Positions 8,714 to 16,672 are shown, counted from the stretch's first letter. The stretch is 64,000 nt of DNA from Leuconostoc inhae (GCF_019656015.1 NZ_BPKW01000001.1:248001-312000), one strand, 5' to 3'. A program made the numbers and translations. Notes: generated by a model not told the origin, from the letters alone.

Positions 8714-8748
8714 CGTATGGCACTTAATTTAATATTAACTGCCATACG
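8714..8748. repeat. inverted repeat before trmB
   Basis: Perfect 9-bp arms CGTATGGCA (8714-8722) and TGCCATACG (8740-8748) are separated by an AT-rich 17-nt spacer. No T-run follows on either side, so it is not a standard terminator. It ends 12 nt before the trmB start codon, where it could be an operator or an mRNA hairpin. Confidence 0.6.
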
Positions 8749-8760
8749 TCGAGACATAAT

Positions 8761-9420
8761 ATGCATCTTAGAGCAAAACCCTGGGCATCTGCTTGGTTAG
8801 CAGAGCATTCGGATATTGTTATTGATCAAAAACAAGCAACAGAACAGATTGGTAAATGGCAAATGCTATTTGATCAAAAAAAACCAATTCATATAGAAAT
8901 TGGTTCTGGAAAAGGGCAGTTTATCCTTGGCATGGCATTAGCACATCCAGAAATAAATTATATAGGTATGGAGATTCAAGAAACAGCCATAGCTATTGCA
9001 GCCCGTAAAAGTTTTGAACAAGTTGGGAAATTACCTAACTTGCGCTATATTTATGGAAATGGGAATGGCGTAGAAACTTACTTTGAAAGGGCTGAAGTTG
9101 AAAAATTGTATCTTAATTTTTCTGATCCATGGCCGAAAACGCGTCATGAATCACGTCGACTAACTTACAAATCTTTTTTAAAGTCATATGCTGCCGTTCT
9201 ACCTGAAAAAGGTGAAGTAGAGTTTAAAACAGATAACCGCCATTTATTTGAATACTCGATGGTTAGTTTCATGAATTATGGTATGCGGTGGTCAACGGAT
9301 GATTATTCTTTAGATTTACATCAAGATAATGACAAAGTTTTAGGTAATATAGAAACTGAGTACGAACAGAAGTTTATGGCTAAAGGTCAACCTATTTATA
9401 AGATTAAGGCTCACTTTTAA
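8761..9420 (+). CDS. trmB: tRNA (guanine-N7-)-methyltransferase TrmB
   Basis: The 219-residue protein has the Rossmann SAM-binding motif HIEIGSGKGQFI, the acidic MEIQ after strand 2 and the family hallmark FSDPWPKTRHESRRL. TrmB forms m7G46 in the variable loop of tRNA. The length is normal. No convincing Shine-Dalgarno sequence precedes the ATG, and a 9-bp inverted repeat lies just upstream. The gene follows ecsB after 62 nt. Confidence 0.95.
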   Translation: MHLRAKPWASAWLAEHSDIVIDQKQATEQIGKWQMLFDQKKPIHIEIGSGKGQFILGMALAHPEINYIGMEIQETAIAIAARKSFEQVGKLPNLRYIYGNGNGVETYFERAEVEKLYLNFSDPWPKTRHESRRLTYKSFLKSYAAVLPEKGEVEFKTDNRHLFEYSMVSFMNYGMRWSTDDYSLDLHQDNDKVLGNIETEYEQKFMAKGQPIYKIKAHF

Positions 9421-9464
9421 TTTTATTCGAGCGGTATTATGATTAAAGGAGTATTAGTGTCACT

Positions 9465-9959
9465 ATGAAACAGTCTATAGAGTTAATGGAAAGAAGTGTT
9501 ACAAATAAACTAGCGTATAATATTGAGATGATTAGTGAAGAATCTCAAAATTCATTGTATGAAGGCTTTACATTTCGATTAAAAGATAAAAAATTTCGCA
9601 GCCGATTAGCAAAAAAGACGCCCACAAAAAAGGGATATTTTGTTGCTTTTTGGGAAAAAGATAGTCATTCTAAAAATAAACCATTTGATTATGATAATAG
9701 TCCAGATTTTTTAATAATTAATGTGATTGATTTGCATAAGCAAGGGCAGTTTGTATTTCCTAAGGCGTTATTAGTGCAAAAAAAAATATTGGTATCTGCG
9801 AATTCCAAAGGAAAGATGGCATTAAGAGTTTATCCGGATTGGGTTAAGGATCTAAACAAAACGGCTGTACAAACACAACAATGGCAAACACCTTATTTTA
9901 TTGATCTGTCAAAAGATTTGATTGATTCTGCTAAATTAAAGCAGTTGTATACACTTTGA
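9465..9959 (+). CDS. MepB-like protein
   Basis: The 164-residue protein matches what I recall of the MepB family: a SQNSLYEGFTFRL segment near residue 27, LAKKTPTKKGYFVAFWEKD in the middle, and KGKMALRVYPDW near the C-terminus. MepB was named from the Staphylococcus mepRAB operon; its function is unknown. There is no membrane segment. An AAGGAG lies 14 nt before the ATG, an unusually long spacing. No multidrug efflux pump of the MepA type is adjacent, but an SMR exporter follows after 99 nt. Confidence 0.7.
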   Translation: MKQSIELMERSVTNKLAYNIEMISEESQNSLYEGFTFRLKDKKFRSRLAKKTPTKKGYFVAFWEKDSHSKNKPFDYDNSPDFLIINVIDLHKQGQFVFPKALLVQKKILVSANSKGKMALRVYPDWVKDLNKTAVQTQQWQTPYFIDLSKDLIDSAKLKQLYTL

Positions 9960-10058
9960 ATACAAAATTATGTGTAGGTGTAGATTACAAATTGAAATAA
10001 AAAGCGTGATAGGTTTGATATTTAAGTCTATTTCAATAGCTATCAGGAAGGATTTTAT

Positions 10059-10379
10059 ATGCCGTGGATTTATTTATTACTTGCTGGCTTTTCGGAAATA
10101 CTATGGTCAACTACTATGAAATTAAGTCAGGGGTTTACAAAAGTTGGTTGGGCCAGTTTAACTGTTATTGGTTTGGTTGCGAGTATGCTTTTTTTGTTAC
10201 AGGCAGTTAAATATTTGCCATTTAGTTTGGCTTATCCAATTTGGACAGGGATTGGTGCAGTTGGTTCAGTGGTAATTGGGGTCATACTATTTCACGATAA
10301 ATTTCCACCAATTACTTGGCTTTTTATTATTTTATTAGTCGTTGCAATTATTGGTATTAAAGTAACTGCTGGAGAATGA
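10059..10379 (+). CDS. sugE: SMR-family exporter of the SugE/Gdx type
   Basis: The 106-residue, four-helix small multidrug resistance protein has the essential membrane glutamate in AGFSEILW (residue 13), WTGIGAVGSVVIG in helix 3 and a C-terminal IIGIKVT. The sequence follows E. coli SugE (Gdx) more closely than EmrE, so export of guanidinium or small quaternary cations is likely. Gdx-type proteins work as homodimers, and only one copy is present here. It has an AGGAAGGA ribosome binding site. I found no guanidine riboswitch in the 99-nt upstream gap. Confidence 0.85.
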   Translation: MPWIYLLLAGFSEILWSTTMKLSQGFTKVGWASLTVIGLVASMLFLLQAVKYLPFSLAYPIWTGIGAVGSVVIGVILFHDKFPPITWLFIILLVVAIIGIKVTAGE

Positions 10380-10616
10380 TAGTGGTTACTATTTGAAAAA
10401 TACTTGATAAAATTTTATTTACTAGTTGACATAGACAAACCACCTAATGAAAGGTGGCGTGTTTGTATAGTATGGCAGGGGAATATAAAATGAAAATCAA
10501 TTTGTGTTTAAATACTCTGTGAAAGATATAATTGGCAACTTAAAATTGTCATAAGTAATTATAAATGTTATGTTACTGCAATTGTATACTGAAGAATAGT
10601 TGATATTAATGTATAA
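10380..10616. other. gene-poor gap with a hairpin and an 11-codon reading frame
   Basis: Contents: a TTGACA at 10426-10431; an inverted repeat CCACCT (10440-10445) / AGGTGG (10452-10457) extended outward by ACAAAC and GTTTGT with a bulge; a TATAGT at 10466-10471; then GGGG and an ORF encoding MKINLCLNTL at 10490-10522. The TTGACA-TATAGT spacing (34 nt) is too long for one promoter. Possibly the remains of a lost small gene. Nothing else is recognisable. Confidence 0.4.
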
Positions 10617-10658
10617 AAATAAAAAAAACTGTTTTACCAATATAACAGGTAAAACAGT
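10617..10658 (-). terminator. terminator of tRNA-Arg
   Basis: Perfect 11-bp arms ACTGTTTTACC / GGTAAAACAGT (10628-10638 and 10648-10658), followed on the minus strand by a long T-run, just downstream of the tRNA 3' end. Confidence 0.9.
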
Positions 10659-10663
10659 CATAA

Positions 10664-10737
10664 TGCGCGGGGGGGGAGTCGAACCCTCGACCTGCCGGGT
10701 AGAAACCGGCTGCTCTATCCAGCTGAGCTACCAGCGC
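10664..10737 (-). tRNA. tRNA-Arg (anticodon TCT), with two arm mismatches
   Basis: Read on the minus strand: acceptor GCGCTGG, D-arm GCTC..GAGC, anticodon stem GCCGG/CCGGC around loop TTTCTAC, T-loop TTCGACT, and discriminator A with no encoded CCA. The anticodon TCT reads AGA/AGG. Acceptor pair 5-68 is U-C and T-stem pair 50-64 is A-C; both lie in a run of eight G on the plus strand (10669-10676). A promoter-like TTGATA/TATCAT precedes it on the minus strand. Confidence 0.85.
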
Positions 10738-10854
10738 AGTACAATATACATGATAGCATAAAAAAACTAAATATCAAAGATTTAATTTATCTATTTTTTA
10801 AATTTAATTAATTATAGTATACTGTAGTTAAGTAAATTACAGAGGATTGAACAT

Positions 10855-11373
10855 ATGAGAAAAGCATTTATCGCATTAGGCGTGATCTTTGTAGCATTAT
10901 TAGTGGCATTTGCCACATTTAATCAACAACCTAAATATGCGGGTGTTTCGATGCCTAGATCAGATTATCGGCATTTGGAGCAGTCACGCCGCAGCATTAA
11001 AACTTTTATTTCAGCATTAGATGATTTTGATTACCAAGATGCTAAAACAATGACTGCTGTTGAAAAGTCGGGGAATCAAATTATTAAGCATAATAGTACT
11101 AATTTGAGTAATACCGACTCTCAGGCATTACGTGATGCACTGTATGGTAAAACGGGCATTATTACAATCGTGCAAACAGCTAAAAAAGGTCATTATAATA
11201 TTGATAGTAGTGTCGCGTCACGTTTTCATGATAAATTTGATACGATTATCACAATGTCAGTGAATGCTATGAATAAAAGTTCGGCACAACGCGCGGATAT
11301 TGTGACACAGATGAAAGTAGACTTAAATATCGAAGCGGCAATATATAGAATAGGCGCGAAGAATGAGGAGTAA
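10855..11373 (+). CDS. membrane-anchored or secreted protein of unknown function
   Basis: The 172-residue protein has a clear N-terminal hydrophobic segment (residues 3-22, after MRK) and then a polar, mostly helical extracellular part with many Ser, Asp and Lys. There is no lipobox cysteine and no recognisable domain. The ribosome binding site AGAGGA precedes the ATG. It is followed after 28 nt by a TetR regulator with its own GGGAG site, so the two are probably one operon, and the regulator may control this gene. Function unknown. Confidence 0.7.
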   Translation: MRKAFIALGVIFVALLVAFATFNQQPKYAGVSMPRSDYRHLEQSRRSIKTFISALDDFDYQDAKTMTAVEKSGNQIIKHNSTNLSNTDSQALRDALYGKTGIITIVQTAKKGHYNIDSSVASRFHDKFDTIITMSVNAMNKSSAQRADIVTQMKVDLNIEAAIYRIGAKNEE

Positions 11374-11401
11374 AACATAGTGTCATTTTTCGGGAGAAAT
11401 T

Positions 11402-11977
11402 ATGGTTAAGAAAGAAGATGCACGCGTTTTACGAACAAAAAGAAATATTGAAGAAGCAACAATTACGCTATTAACAACGCAACCTAATTTTTCGATTACT
11501 TTGTTACTACGTCGTGCAGATATTACTCGGGGCACTTTTTATAAGTATTATCAAAATAAAGAACATCTAATTTCTGAGGTCAATCATACATTGATACTGG
11601 AATTTATGAAACATACACAAGGTAAATTCCATGTTGCCGAAATGATTCAATCTGTGAGTGATCGTGCTGCTTTTTATAATGCAGTACTTAATTTGCACAA
11701 TAACTCAGGTTATATTAAAACACTGATGTCGCGAATGAGAATGCAGATGCAATCACAACTGGGAATTATTGAAGACGAGGAATTATACAGGCATCAACTT
11801 TTTCAATGGGAAATCATCATAGGTGGTTTTTGGGCATTGATTTCAAAATGGCTGTTAGACAATATGAATGTGGCACAAACTAAGTTATTGCAAGAATTTA
11901 TAGAAGTGTTACGTGTTGATGCAACTGGCTGGACACAAACTGGGTTGAACTTGTTTGACTTTGAGAGTATTAATTAA
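11402..11977 (+). CDS. TetR/AcrR family transcriptional regulator
   Basis: The 191-residue protein has the TetR helix-turn-helix near residues 10-55, with the recognition segment ITRGTFYKYYQNKEHLI. The C-terminal ligand domain is variable and gives no inducer. The HTH core reads FSITLLLRRADITRGTFY, with LLLRRAD in place of the usual LCEAAG-like turn. It follows the unknown secreted gene after 28 nt, the only obvious partner; rplU behind it has its own promoter. Confidence 0.85.
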   Translation: MVKKEDARVLRTKRNIEEATITLLTTQPNFSITLLLRRADITRGTFYKYYQNKEHLISEVNHTLILEFMKHTQGKFHVAEMIQSVSDRAAFYNAVLNLHNNSGYIKTLMSRMRMQMQSQLGIIEDEELYRHQLFQWEIIIGGFWALISKWLLDNMNVAQTKLLQEFIEVLRVDATGWTQTGLNLFDFESIN

Positions 11978-11995
11978 AAATAAATCTGTATAATA

Positions 11996-12024
11996 TTGAC
12001 GCTATTGTTATTTTTTGTTATAAT
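11996..12024 (+). promoter_or_regulatory. promoter of rplU-rpmA
   Basis: TTGACG (11996-12001), 17-nt spacer, TATAAT (12019-12024), with a TGT extension before the -10. This is one of the best sigma-A matches in the window, in keeping with a ribosomal protein unit. Confidence 0.85.
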
Positions 12025-12030
12025 TGATAG

Positions 12031-12132
12031 GTTGTTAGCATAGCTACAACCACTCGGAACAGGTTGAAGTACGTGTCGGACCAGAGCCGGCCCGCCTGGA
12101 ATGGTGAGTCTAAGTATAAGGAGAATTCAATA
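12031..12132 (+). ncRNA. L21 leader (5' autoregulatory leader of rplU)
   Basis: A 100-nt structured leader between the promoter and rplU, with the segments GGTTGTTAGCATAGCTACAACC (hairpin), a conserved-looking ACCAGAGCCGGCCCGCCTGGAATGG block and AAGGAG before the ATG. Position and length fit the L21 leader of Firmicutes, a proposed ribosomal-protein autoregulatory element. I assign it by context and appearance, not by a covariance model. Confidence 0.7.
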
Positions 12133-12432
12133 ATGGCATATGCAATTATTGTAACAGGCGGCAAACAATATAAAGTCGCTGAAGGCGACACAATTTTCGT
12201 CGAAAAGTTGAATACAGCAGAAGGTGAAAAGGTAACTTTTGACCAAGTTGTTTTGATTGATGGCAAGGTTGGGGCACCTTTTGTTGAAGGTGCTAAAGTT
12301 GTTGGAACTGTTGAAAAGCAGGGCAAGCAAAAGAAAGTAATAACTTTCAAGTACAAGGCCAAGAAGAATATGCATTCTAAGCAAGGCCACCGCCAACCAT
12401 ATACACGCGTGAAGATTGATTCAATCGCGTAA
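12133..12432 (+). CDS. rplU: 50S ribosomal protein L21
   Basis: A 99-residue protein with the L21 start [19 protein letters not shown] and the C-terminal rRNA-binding block [19 protein letters not shown]. The start is the ATG after AAGGAG; an in-frame upstream ATG lies inside the leader and would add a non-homologous extension. It is followed after 28 nt by rpmA, without the prp (ysxB) gene that usually lies between them in Firmicutes. Confidence 0.97.
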   Translation: MAYAIIVTGGKQYKVAEGDTIFVEKLNTAEGEKVTFDQVVLIDGKVGAPFVEGAKVVGTVEKQGKQKKVITFKYKAKKNMHSKQGHRQPYTRVKIDSIA

Positions 12433-12460
12433 TTATTACTTGTAAAGGAGAAATAGACTT

Positions 12461-12778
12461 ATGTTGATGAATCAAGAAAACTTACAAATGTTCGCTCACC
12501 ACAAAGGTGGCGGATCTTCAGCCAACGGGCGTGATTCAGCTGGTCGTCGTTTAGGAACTAAGGTTGCTGATGGACAAGACTTGACAGCTGGTTCAATTAT
12601 TTATCGCCAACGTGGTACACATATTTATCCAGGTGTTAACGTTAAAAAAGGTGGAGATGATACATTGTTTGCTTTAACAAATGGTGTTGTTAGATTTGAA
12701 CGTAAAGGGCGTGAAAAGCGTCAAGTATCTGTTTATTCACGTGAACAATACAATGAAATTTTGGCTGCTGCAAAGTAA
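12461..12778 (+). CDS. rpmA: 50S ribosomal protein L27 with cleavable N-terminal extension
   Basis: A 105-residue protein with the L27 core [15 protein letters not shown] and [11 protein letters not shown]. It carries the Firmicutes-type N-terminal extension [11 protein letters not shown] before the AHHKG, matching the site that the Prp cysteine protease removes after the phenylalanine so that L27 can reach the peptidyl transferase centre. Prp itself is not encoded in the usual place. AAGGAG ribosome binding site; a strong terminator follows. Confidence 0.97.
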   Translation: MLMNQENLQMFAHHKGGGSSANGRDSAGRRLGTKVADGQDLTAGSIIYRQRGTHIYPGVNVKKGGDDTLFALTNGVVRFERKGREKRQVSVYSREQYNEILAAAK

Positions 12779-12790
12779 GTTGAATTAGAG

Positions 12791-12817
12791 AAAGAACAGT
12801 TCGCTGTTCTTTTTTTG
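12791..12817 (+). terminator. terminator of rplU-rpmA
   Basis: AAAGAACAG / CTGTTCTTT around a TTCG tetraloop, followed by a T-run. Confidence 0.93.
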
Positions 12818-12918
12818 TACCTATTAATGCATTCAGCAATATGGTGTAGTGACGTGAAAAGTAATCGCATAAGCTTATGATATAATTAAAGATAACAGCG
12901 AAAAGGAGATTGTCATAT

Positions 12919-14013
12919 ATGACTAAATATTTTGAAGCACGTATTGCTAAACTACAAAAACTACTTAAAAAATTAAATCTTGATGGTATGCTTGTATATC
13001 AAGGGACTAACATGAAATATTTAACTGGATTTGATGGTGGTACAGGTGAAGGTGTGGTTATTGTTAGTTGTGATTCAGCTTATTTAGTAACTGATGCACG
13101 ATATGAAGAGGCATATAAAGCAAATTTACCAGAACACGTTAATTTAAAAATAACAAAATCATATTATGAAGAAACAGTTTCAGTCGCGATAGCTTTGAAT
13201 ATTAAAAATTTGGCATTTGAAGCCGACTTACCATACAATATTTATGATTATATTGATGAGTTGTTGCCTGCTGATATGTCGTTTGATGCGCTACCATTTG
13301 CTGTCGAAGCTTTACGTGAAGTCAAAGATGAGAATGAACTTGCTGCGTTACGTCAAGCAGCAACTGCGTCAGTAAAAGCATTTAATGAACTAATCTCGTT
13401 CATTAAACCGGGAATGACTGAACGACAAGTGGCTAATGAATTAGATCGATTACAAAAAAAATTTGGAGCTGACAAATCGTCATTTGACACGATTGTTGCA
13501 TCTGGTTATCGTGCAGCTTTGCCTCATGGCGAAGCAACAGATAAAATAATTAAAAATGGTGAACTTGTTACAATTGATTTTGGTTACTACGTCGATGATT
13601 ATACTTCTGATGTCACCCGAACAATTGCCATTGGAAGTATAAGTGATGAGCTGAAGCAAATTTACGCCATTGTTAAACAGGCTAATGAAAATGCTATAGC
13701 AATTGTGAAACCTGGTATTTCTGGTAGTGAAGTTGATCGTGTTGCGCGTGATTATATATCTGCACATGGTTACGGGCATGAATACAATCATTCTACAGGC
13801 CATGGTGTTGGTCTAGATATTCATGAAGGGCCAGCATTAAGCTCACAATCAAGTGATGAACTGCAGCCAGGTCACCTTCTAACCATTGAGCCAGGTATTT
13901 ATCTTGCAGAAAAAGGTGGCGTCCGAATTGAAGATGATATTATTGTGACAATAGATGGTTATGAAAATATTACAAATGATCTTACCAAAGACTTAATTGT
14001 GATTGAGGGTTAA
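12919..14013 (+). CDS. Xaa-Pro aminopeptidase (M24B metallopeptidase)
   Basis: About 364 residues with a creatinase-like N-terminal domain (YLTGFDGG, VTDARYEEAY) and a pita-bread catalytic domain. The five metal ligands are visible: D in DFGYY, D in TSDVTRT, H in STGHGVGLDIHEG, E in TIEPGIY and E in RIEDD. It removes N-terminal residues preceding proline in the cytosol. I chose the ATG because AAGGAG is well spaced to it (9-10 nt); a TTG three codons upstream is too close to that site. It stands directly after the rplU-rpmA terminator and 1 nt before an unknown gene. Confidence 0.92.
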   Translation: MTKYFEARIAKLQKLLKKLNLDGMLVYQGTNMKYLTGFDGGTGEGVVIVSCDSAYLVTDARYEEAYKANLPEHVNLKITKSYYEETVSVAIALNIKNLAFEADLPYNIYDYIDELLPADMSFDALPFAVEALREVKDENELAALRQAATASVKAFNELISFIKPGMTERQVANELDRLQKKFGADKSSFDTIVASGYRAALPHGEATDKIIKNGELVTIDFGYYVDDYTSDVTRTIAIGSISDELKQIYAIVKQANENAIAIVKPGISGSEVDRVARDYISAHGYGHEYNHSTGHGVGLDIHEGPALSSQSSDELQPGHLLTIEPGIYLAEKGGVRIEDDIIVTIDGYENITNDLTKDLIVIEG

Positions 14014-14014
14014 T

Positions 14015-14461
14015 ATGGCACAAACACGATTAGATTTTTTAGTGTTTTATCGTGGTAATCTAGTGAGTGGTTTTGATTACGTTTACATCAAACGTCACGA
14101 AGGCCATGCTTTTTTGCAGAGTAGAGACAAAACCCAAGAGGCTAAAGATATTACAGATATAGATTTTGATTTTTATAATCCGCATTTTAATCAAGCGGGG
14201 CAATCGTTTAATTGGCATTATCGCGAGCAATGGACTGATATGACAACGTCATGGGATGACTTTGCGGATAAAACCATGAGTTACATTAATACTTGGATGA
14301 CGGCGTATCCTGGCCCTTCTCAAACTGAACCAAGATTGAATGATGAATGGGGTATACGATTTAAAGTGCCAAGTGAAAATGAACGTATGATTTGGGGATT
14401 AAATGCTTATCCGGCTAATTTACAGAGCTTTATAGATTTTCTGTATACATTTGCCAACTGA
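14015..14461 (+). CDS. protein of unknown function downstream of the M24 aminopeptidase
   Basis: The 148-residue soluble protein starts MAQTRLDFLVFYRGN. It is rich in aromatic residues (FNWHYREQW, SFIDFLYTF) and acidic overall, with no signal peptide or membrane segment and no domain I recognise. Its ATG lies one base after the aminopeptidase stop codon, with GAGGG inside the last codons, so the two genes are translationally coupled. A terminator hairpin starts at the stop codon. Confidence 0.75.
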   Translation: MAQTRLDFLVFYRGNLVSGFDYVYIKRHEGHAFLQSRDKTQEAKDITDIDFDFYNPHFNQAGQSFNWHYREQWTDMTTSWDDFADKTMSYINTWMTAYPGPSQTEPRLNDEWGIRFKVPSENERMIWGLNAYPANLQSFIDFLYTFAN

Positions 14462-14488
14462 AGCGCTGCATCTTGCAGCGCTTTTTTA
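14462..14488 (+). terminator. terminator after the aminopeptidase operon
   Basis: AGCGCTGCA / TGCAGCGCT with a 3-nt loop and a T-run, beginning right at the stop codon. Confidence 0.93.
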
Positions 14489-14583
14489 TCTAGTTGGTGT
14501 AAAATAATAGTAAGGGATGTACCAATAAAAACATAATGATACATGTATTTAACAAATGTAACGCTATGTTTGAAAGGAACTAA

Positions 14584-15936
14584 ATGGCAACTGAAATCAT
14601 ACACTTATTGCATACGAATGATATGCATTCGCATTTTGAAAATTGGCCACGTATTTTACGCTTTTTGTTGAAAAAACAAAAAACATATACACAAAGCTAT
14701 ACGTTTGATATTGGAGATGCAATCGATCGTTTAAATCCATATACTGATGCAACAATGGGTCAAGGCAATATTCATTTAATGAATGAGGCCCACTATGATG
14801 GGGTAACAATTGGCAATAATGAAGGATTAGTGTTATCTCATGAAGCGATGAATCATTTATATGACGGATCTAATTTTGATGTGTTGCTGGGCAATTTAAA
14901 AGAGTATCCTACACTAACACAACCGACATGGGCTAAAGAATATAAAATTTTAACAACTAGTTTAGGCACCACAATTGCCGTTTTGGGATTAACTGCACCA
15001 TATAAATTAACCTATCCTTCGCTTGGGTGGAAACCATATGATGTGGATGAAACAATTGATAAATTATTGCCAATATTGCATCAAAAAGCTGATGCCGTGG
15101 TGCTGCTATCTCATTTGGGATTACCAACGGATGAACGTTTAGCTGAAAAATATGATATCGATATTATTATTGGTGCACATACACATCATTTGTTAGAGCA
15201 TGGTAAAATGGTTTCAGGGACTTTATTGGCGGCTGCAGGTTGTTATGGCAATTACGTTGGCGATATTACTTTAGAAATGTCAGATGATGGTCATATTTTG
15301 AATAAAAAAGCTGTAACGACGCCGATGTACGAAATGTCGGAAAATGACGAGGATTATAATTTAATTCATGGCTTATTAAAAAAGGGACAAGCAGCTTTGA
15401 CTTCCCGATATGTTACGCAGTTAACGCGAGACATAACAACCGATGAACAAAGTTATGATGCAATGAGAGCGTTAAAACAATATTTTGATGTACCGGCAGC
15501 TGTGGTGTCGACTGGTATGTTTGTTGAAGATTTGCATAAAGGTTCGCTGAATCAATATGAATTACTTGAAAGTATGCCACATGCAATTAATCCGATGGTA
15601 ATGACACTTAAGGGGCAAAATATTATTGAGTTGTTTGAAGAGATTGATGCACAACAAGAATGGTTGTCAACTTTAGCAATGAAGGGTAGTGGCTTTCGTG
15701 GTAAAATTTTTGGCTATATGCGGTTTGACGGCATTGATAGGCAAAGAGATGGTCAAATTTTGTATCAAGGTCAAATCATTCAACGTCATCAAGATTATCA
15801 AATTGCAACGCTTGATCATTATAAATGGGTACCATTTTTCCCTGTGATACAAAATGCACCAGTAAAAATAGAATTGCGTATATTATTAAGAGAATTGATG
15901 GCGCAATATTACAAGAAAAAATACAGTAACGTATAG
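14584..15936 (+). CDS. YunD-type metallophosphatase/5'-nucleotidase family protein
   Basis: The 450-residue protein has the metallophosphatase motifs of the UshA/5'-nucleotidase superfamily: TNDMHSH (residues 11-17), FDIGDAID near 42, GNNE near 78, LLSHLG near 180 and GAHTHH near 200. A C-terminal 5'-nucleotidase-like domain starts near residue 280. Lack of a signal peptide puts it in the cytosol, as for Bacillus YunD. Substrate specificity cannot be read from sequence. GAAAGGA ribosome binding site; yutD follows after 25 nt, as in other Firmicutes. Confidence 0.88.
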   Translation: MATEIIHLLHTNDMHSHFENWPRILRFLLKKQKTYTQSYTFDIGDAIDRLNPYTDATMGQGNIHLMNEAHYDGVTIGNNEGLVLSHEAMNHLYDGSNFDVLLGNLKEYPTLTQPTWAKEYKILTTSLGTTIAVLGLTAPYKLTYPSLGWKPYDVDETIDKLLPILHQKADAVVLLSHLGLPTDERLAEKYDIDIIIGAHTHHLLEHGKMVSGTLLAAAGCYGNYVGDITLEMSDDGHILNKKAVTTPMYEMSENDEDYNLIHGLLKKGQAALTSRYVTQLTRDITTDEQSYDAMRALKQYFDVPAAVVSTGMFVEDLHKGSLNQYELLESMPHAINPMVMTLKGQNIIELFEEIDAQQEWLSTLAMKGSGFRGKIFGYMRFDGIDRQRDGQILYQGQIIQRHQDYQIATLDHYKWVPFFPVIQNAPVKIELRILLRELMAQYYKKKYSNV

Positions 15937-15961
15937 CGTGCTGTTAAAAAAGAGGTATTTG

Positions 15962-16492
15962 ATGGATCGTGAATCGTTAAAAACACAAACGTTATTGCAA
16001 CAAGAAGAGCGTAAAATGGCATACCAAGTTACACGCCATGAAAATAAAATAAGCATTGATAAATTAACGTTAGAGCTTGTTGAAAATTTTAAGGAAGCCT
16101 TTAATACTGAAAAATTGGCTATACGTTATACGCCTTTGTTAGCACAATATGACTATCTTGTCGGTGATATTTCATCTGAACAATTACGTCTTAAAGGATT
16201 TTATAGAAATGAAAAACATGTGCCAAGTCAAGATAAAATAGAAACACTACAGGACTATTTGTATGAATATGTTAACTTTGGGGCACCGTATTTTGTGTTG
16301 GAAAATATTAATCCACGACAATTGGAGCAAGAAGATCGTCCTAAAAATAACAAGAGGACACACAGAAACAGTCATAAACGTTCACCTGAAAAGGAAAAAA
16401 ATAAAGCAAGTACAAAGGTGGCACCACACAAAAAAGAGCAGGCAAATAACAAAAAACCAAATAAACGGCCTTTCATCATTAAACAAAAATAA
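15962..16492 (+). CDS. YutD family protein
   Basis: About 176 residues. The YutD core covers roughly residues 30-120: LVENFKEAFN, YDYLVGDISSEQLRLKGFY, then DYLYEYVNFGAPYFVLENI. It continues into a lysine/arginine/asparagine-rich, low-complexity tail (from about residue 128) that is probably disordered and nucleic-acid binding. Function unknown. The start is the ATG with AGAGG 6 nt upstream; a longer frame opens 8 codons earlier. The last codons form one arm of a long terminator hairpin. Confidence 0.85.
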   Translation: MDRESLKTQTLLQQEERKMAYQVTRHENKISIDKLTLELVENFKEAFNTEKLAIRYTPLLAQYDYLVGDISSEQLRLKGFYRNEKHVPSQDKIETLQDYLYEYVNFGAPYFVLENINPRQLEQEDRPKNNKRTHRNSHKRSPEKEKNKASTKVAPHKKEQANNKKPNKRPFIIKQK

Positions 16493-16525
16493 CAGCCTTA
16501 GGCTGTTATTTTTGTTTAATGATGA
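16473..16525. terminator. 25-bp perfect inverted repeat, terminator overlapping the end of yutD
   Basis: Arms 16473-16497 and 16501-16525 are exact reverse complements with a 3-nt TTA loop. The inner half is GC-richer (AACAGCC/GGCTGTT) and followed by ATTTTTG, typical of a terminator. The left arm lies inside the yutD coding sequence. Confidence 0.85.
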
Positions 16526-16530
16526 CATAT

Positions 16531-16555
16531 AAAAAGCCGCAACCGAAGTTGCGAC
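16531..16555 (-). terminator. terminator of tRNA-Glu
   Basis: On the minus strand GTCGCAAC-TTCG-GTTGCGGC followed by TTTTT, just downstream of the tRNA; one G-U pair in the stem. Confidence 0.88.
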
Positions 16556-16561
16556 TTGATA

Positions 16562-16633
16562 TAGCTCGTGAGAGAATCGAACTCTCGATTCCGCCGTGAA
16601 AGGGCAGCGTCTTAGCCGCTTGACCAACGAGCC
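16562..16633 (-). tRNA. tRNA-Glu (anticodon TTC)
   Basis: Minus-strand cloverleaf: acceptor GGCTCGT/ACGAGCT (G-U first pair), anticodon arm CTGCC-CTTTCAC-GGCGG giving TTC, T-arm GAGAG-TTCGATT-CTCTC, discriminator A, CCA not encoded. A single-gene tRNA unit with its own promoter and terminator. Confidence 0.95.
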
Positions 16634-16672
16634 ATGGTCAATGATGTTTGATAGCTACCAAACAACTATACT

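Noticed and set aside
9960-10058. A guanidine riboswitch upstream of the SugE/Gdx-type gene.
   Set aside because: I found neither the paired ACGR-loop hairpins of guanidine-II nor the conserved ykkC core in this 99-nt gap.
12018-12396. Antisense reading frames over rplU.
   Set aside because: They mirror the strongly conserved L21 gene and its leader, and have no ribosome binding site or homology.
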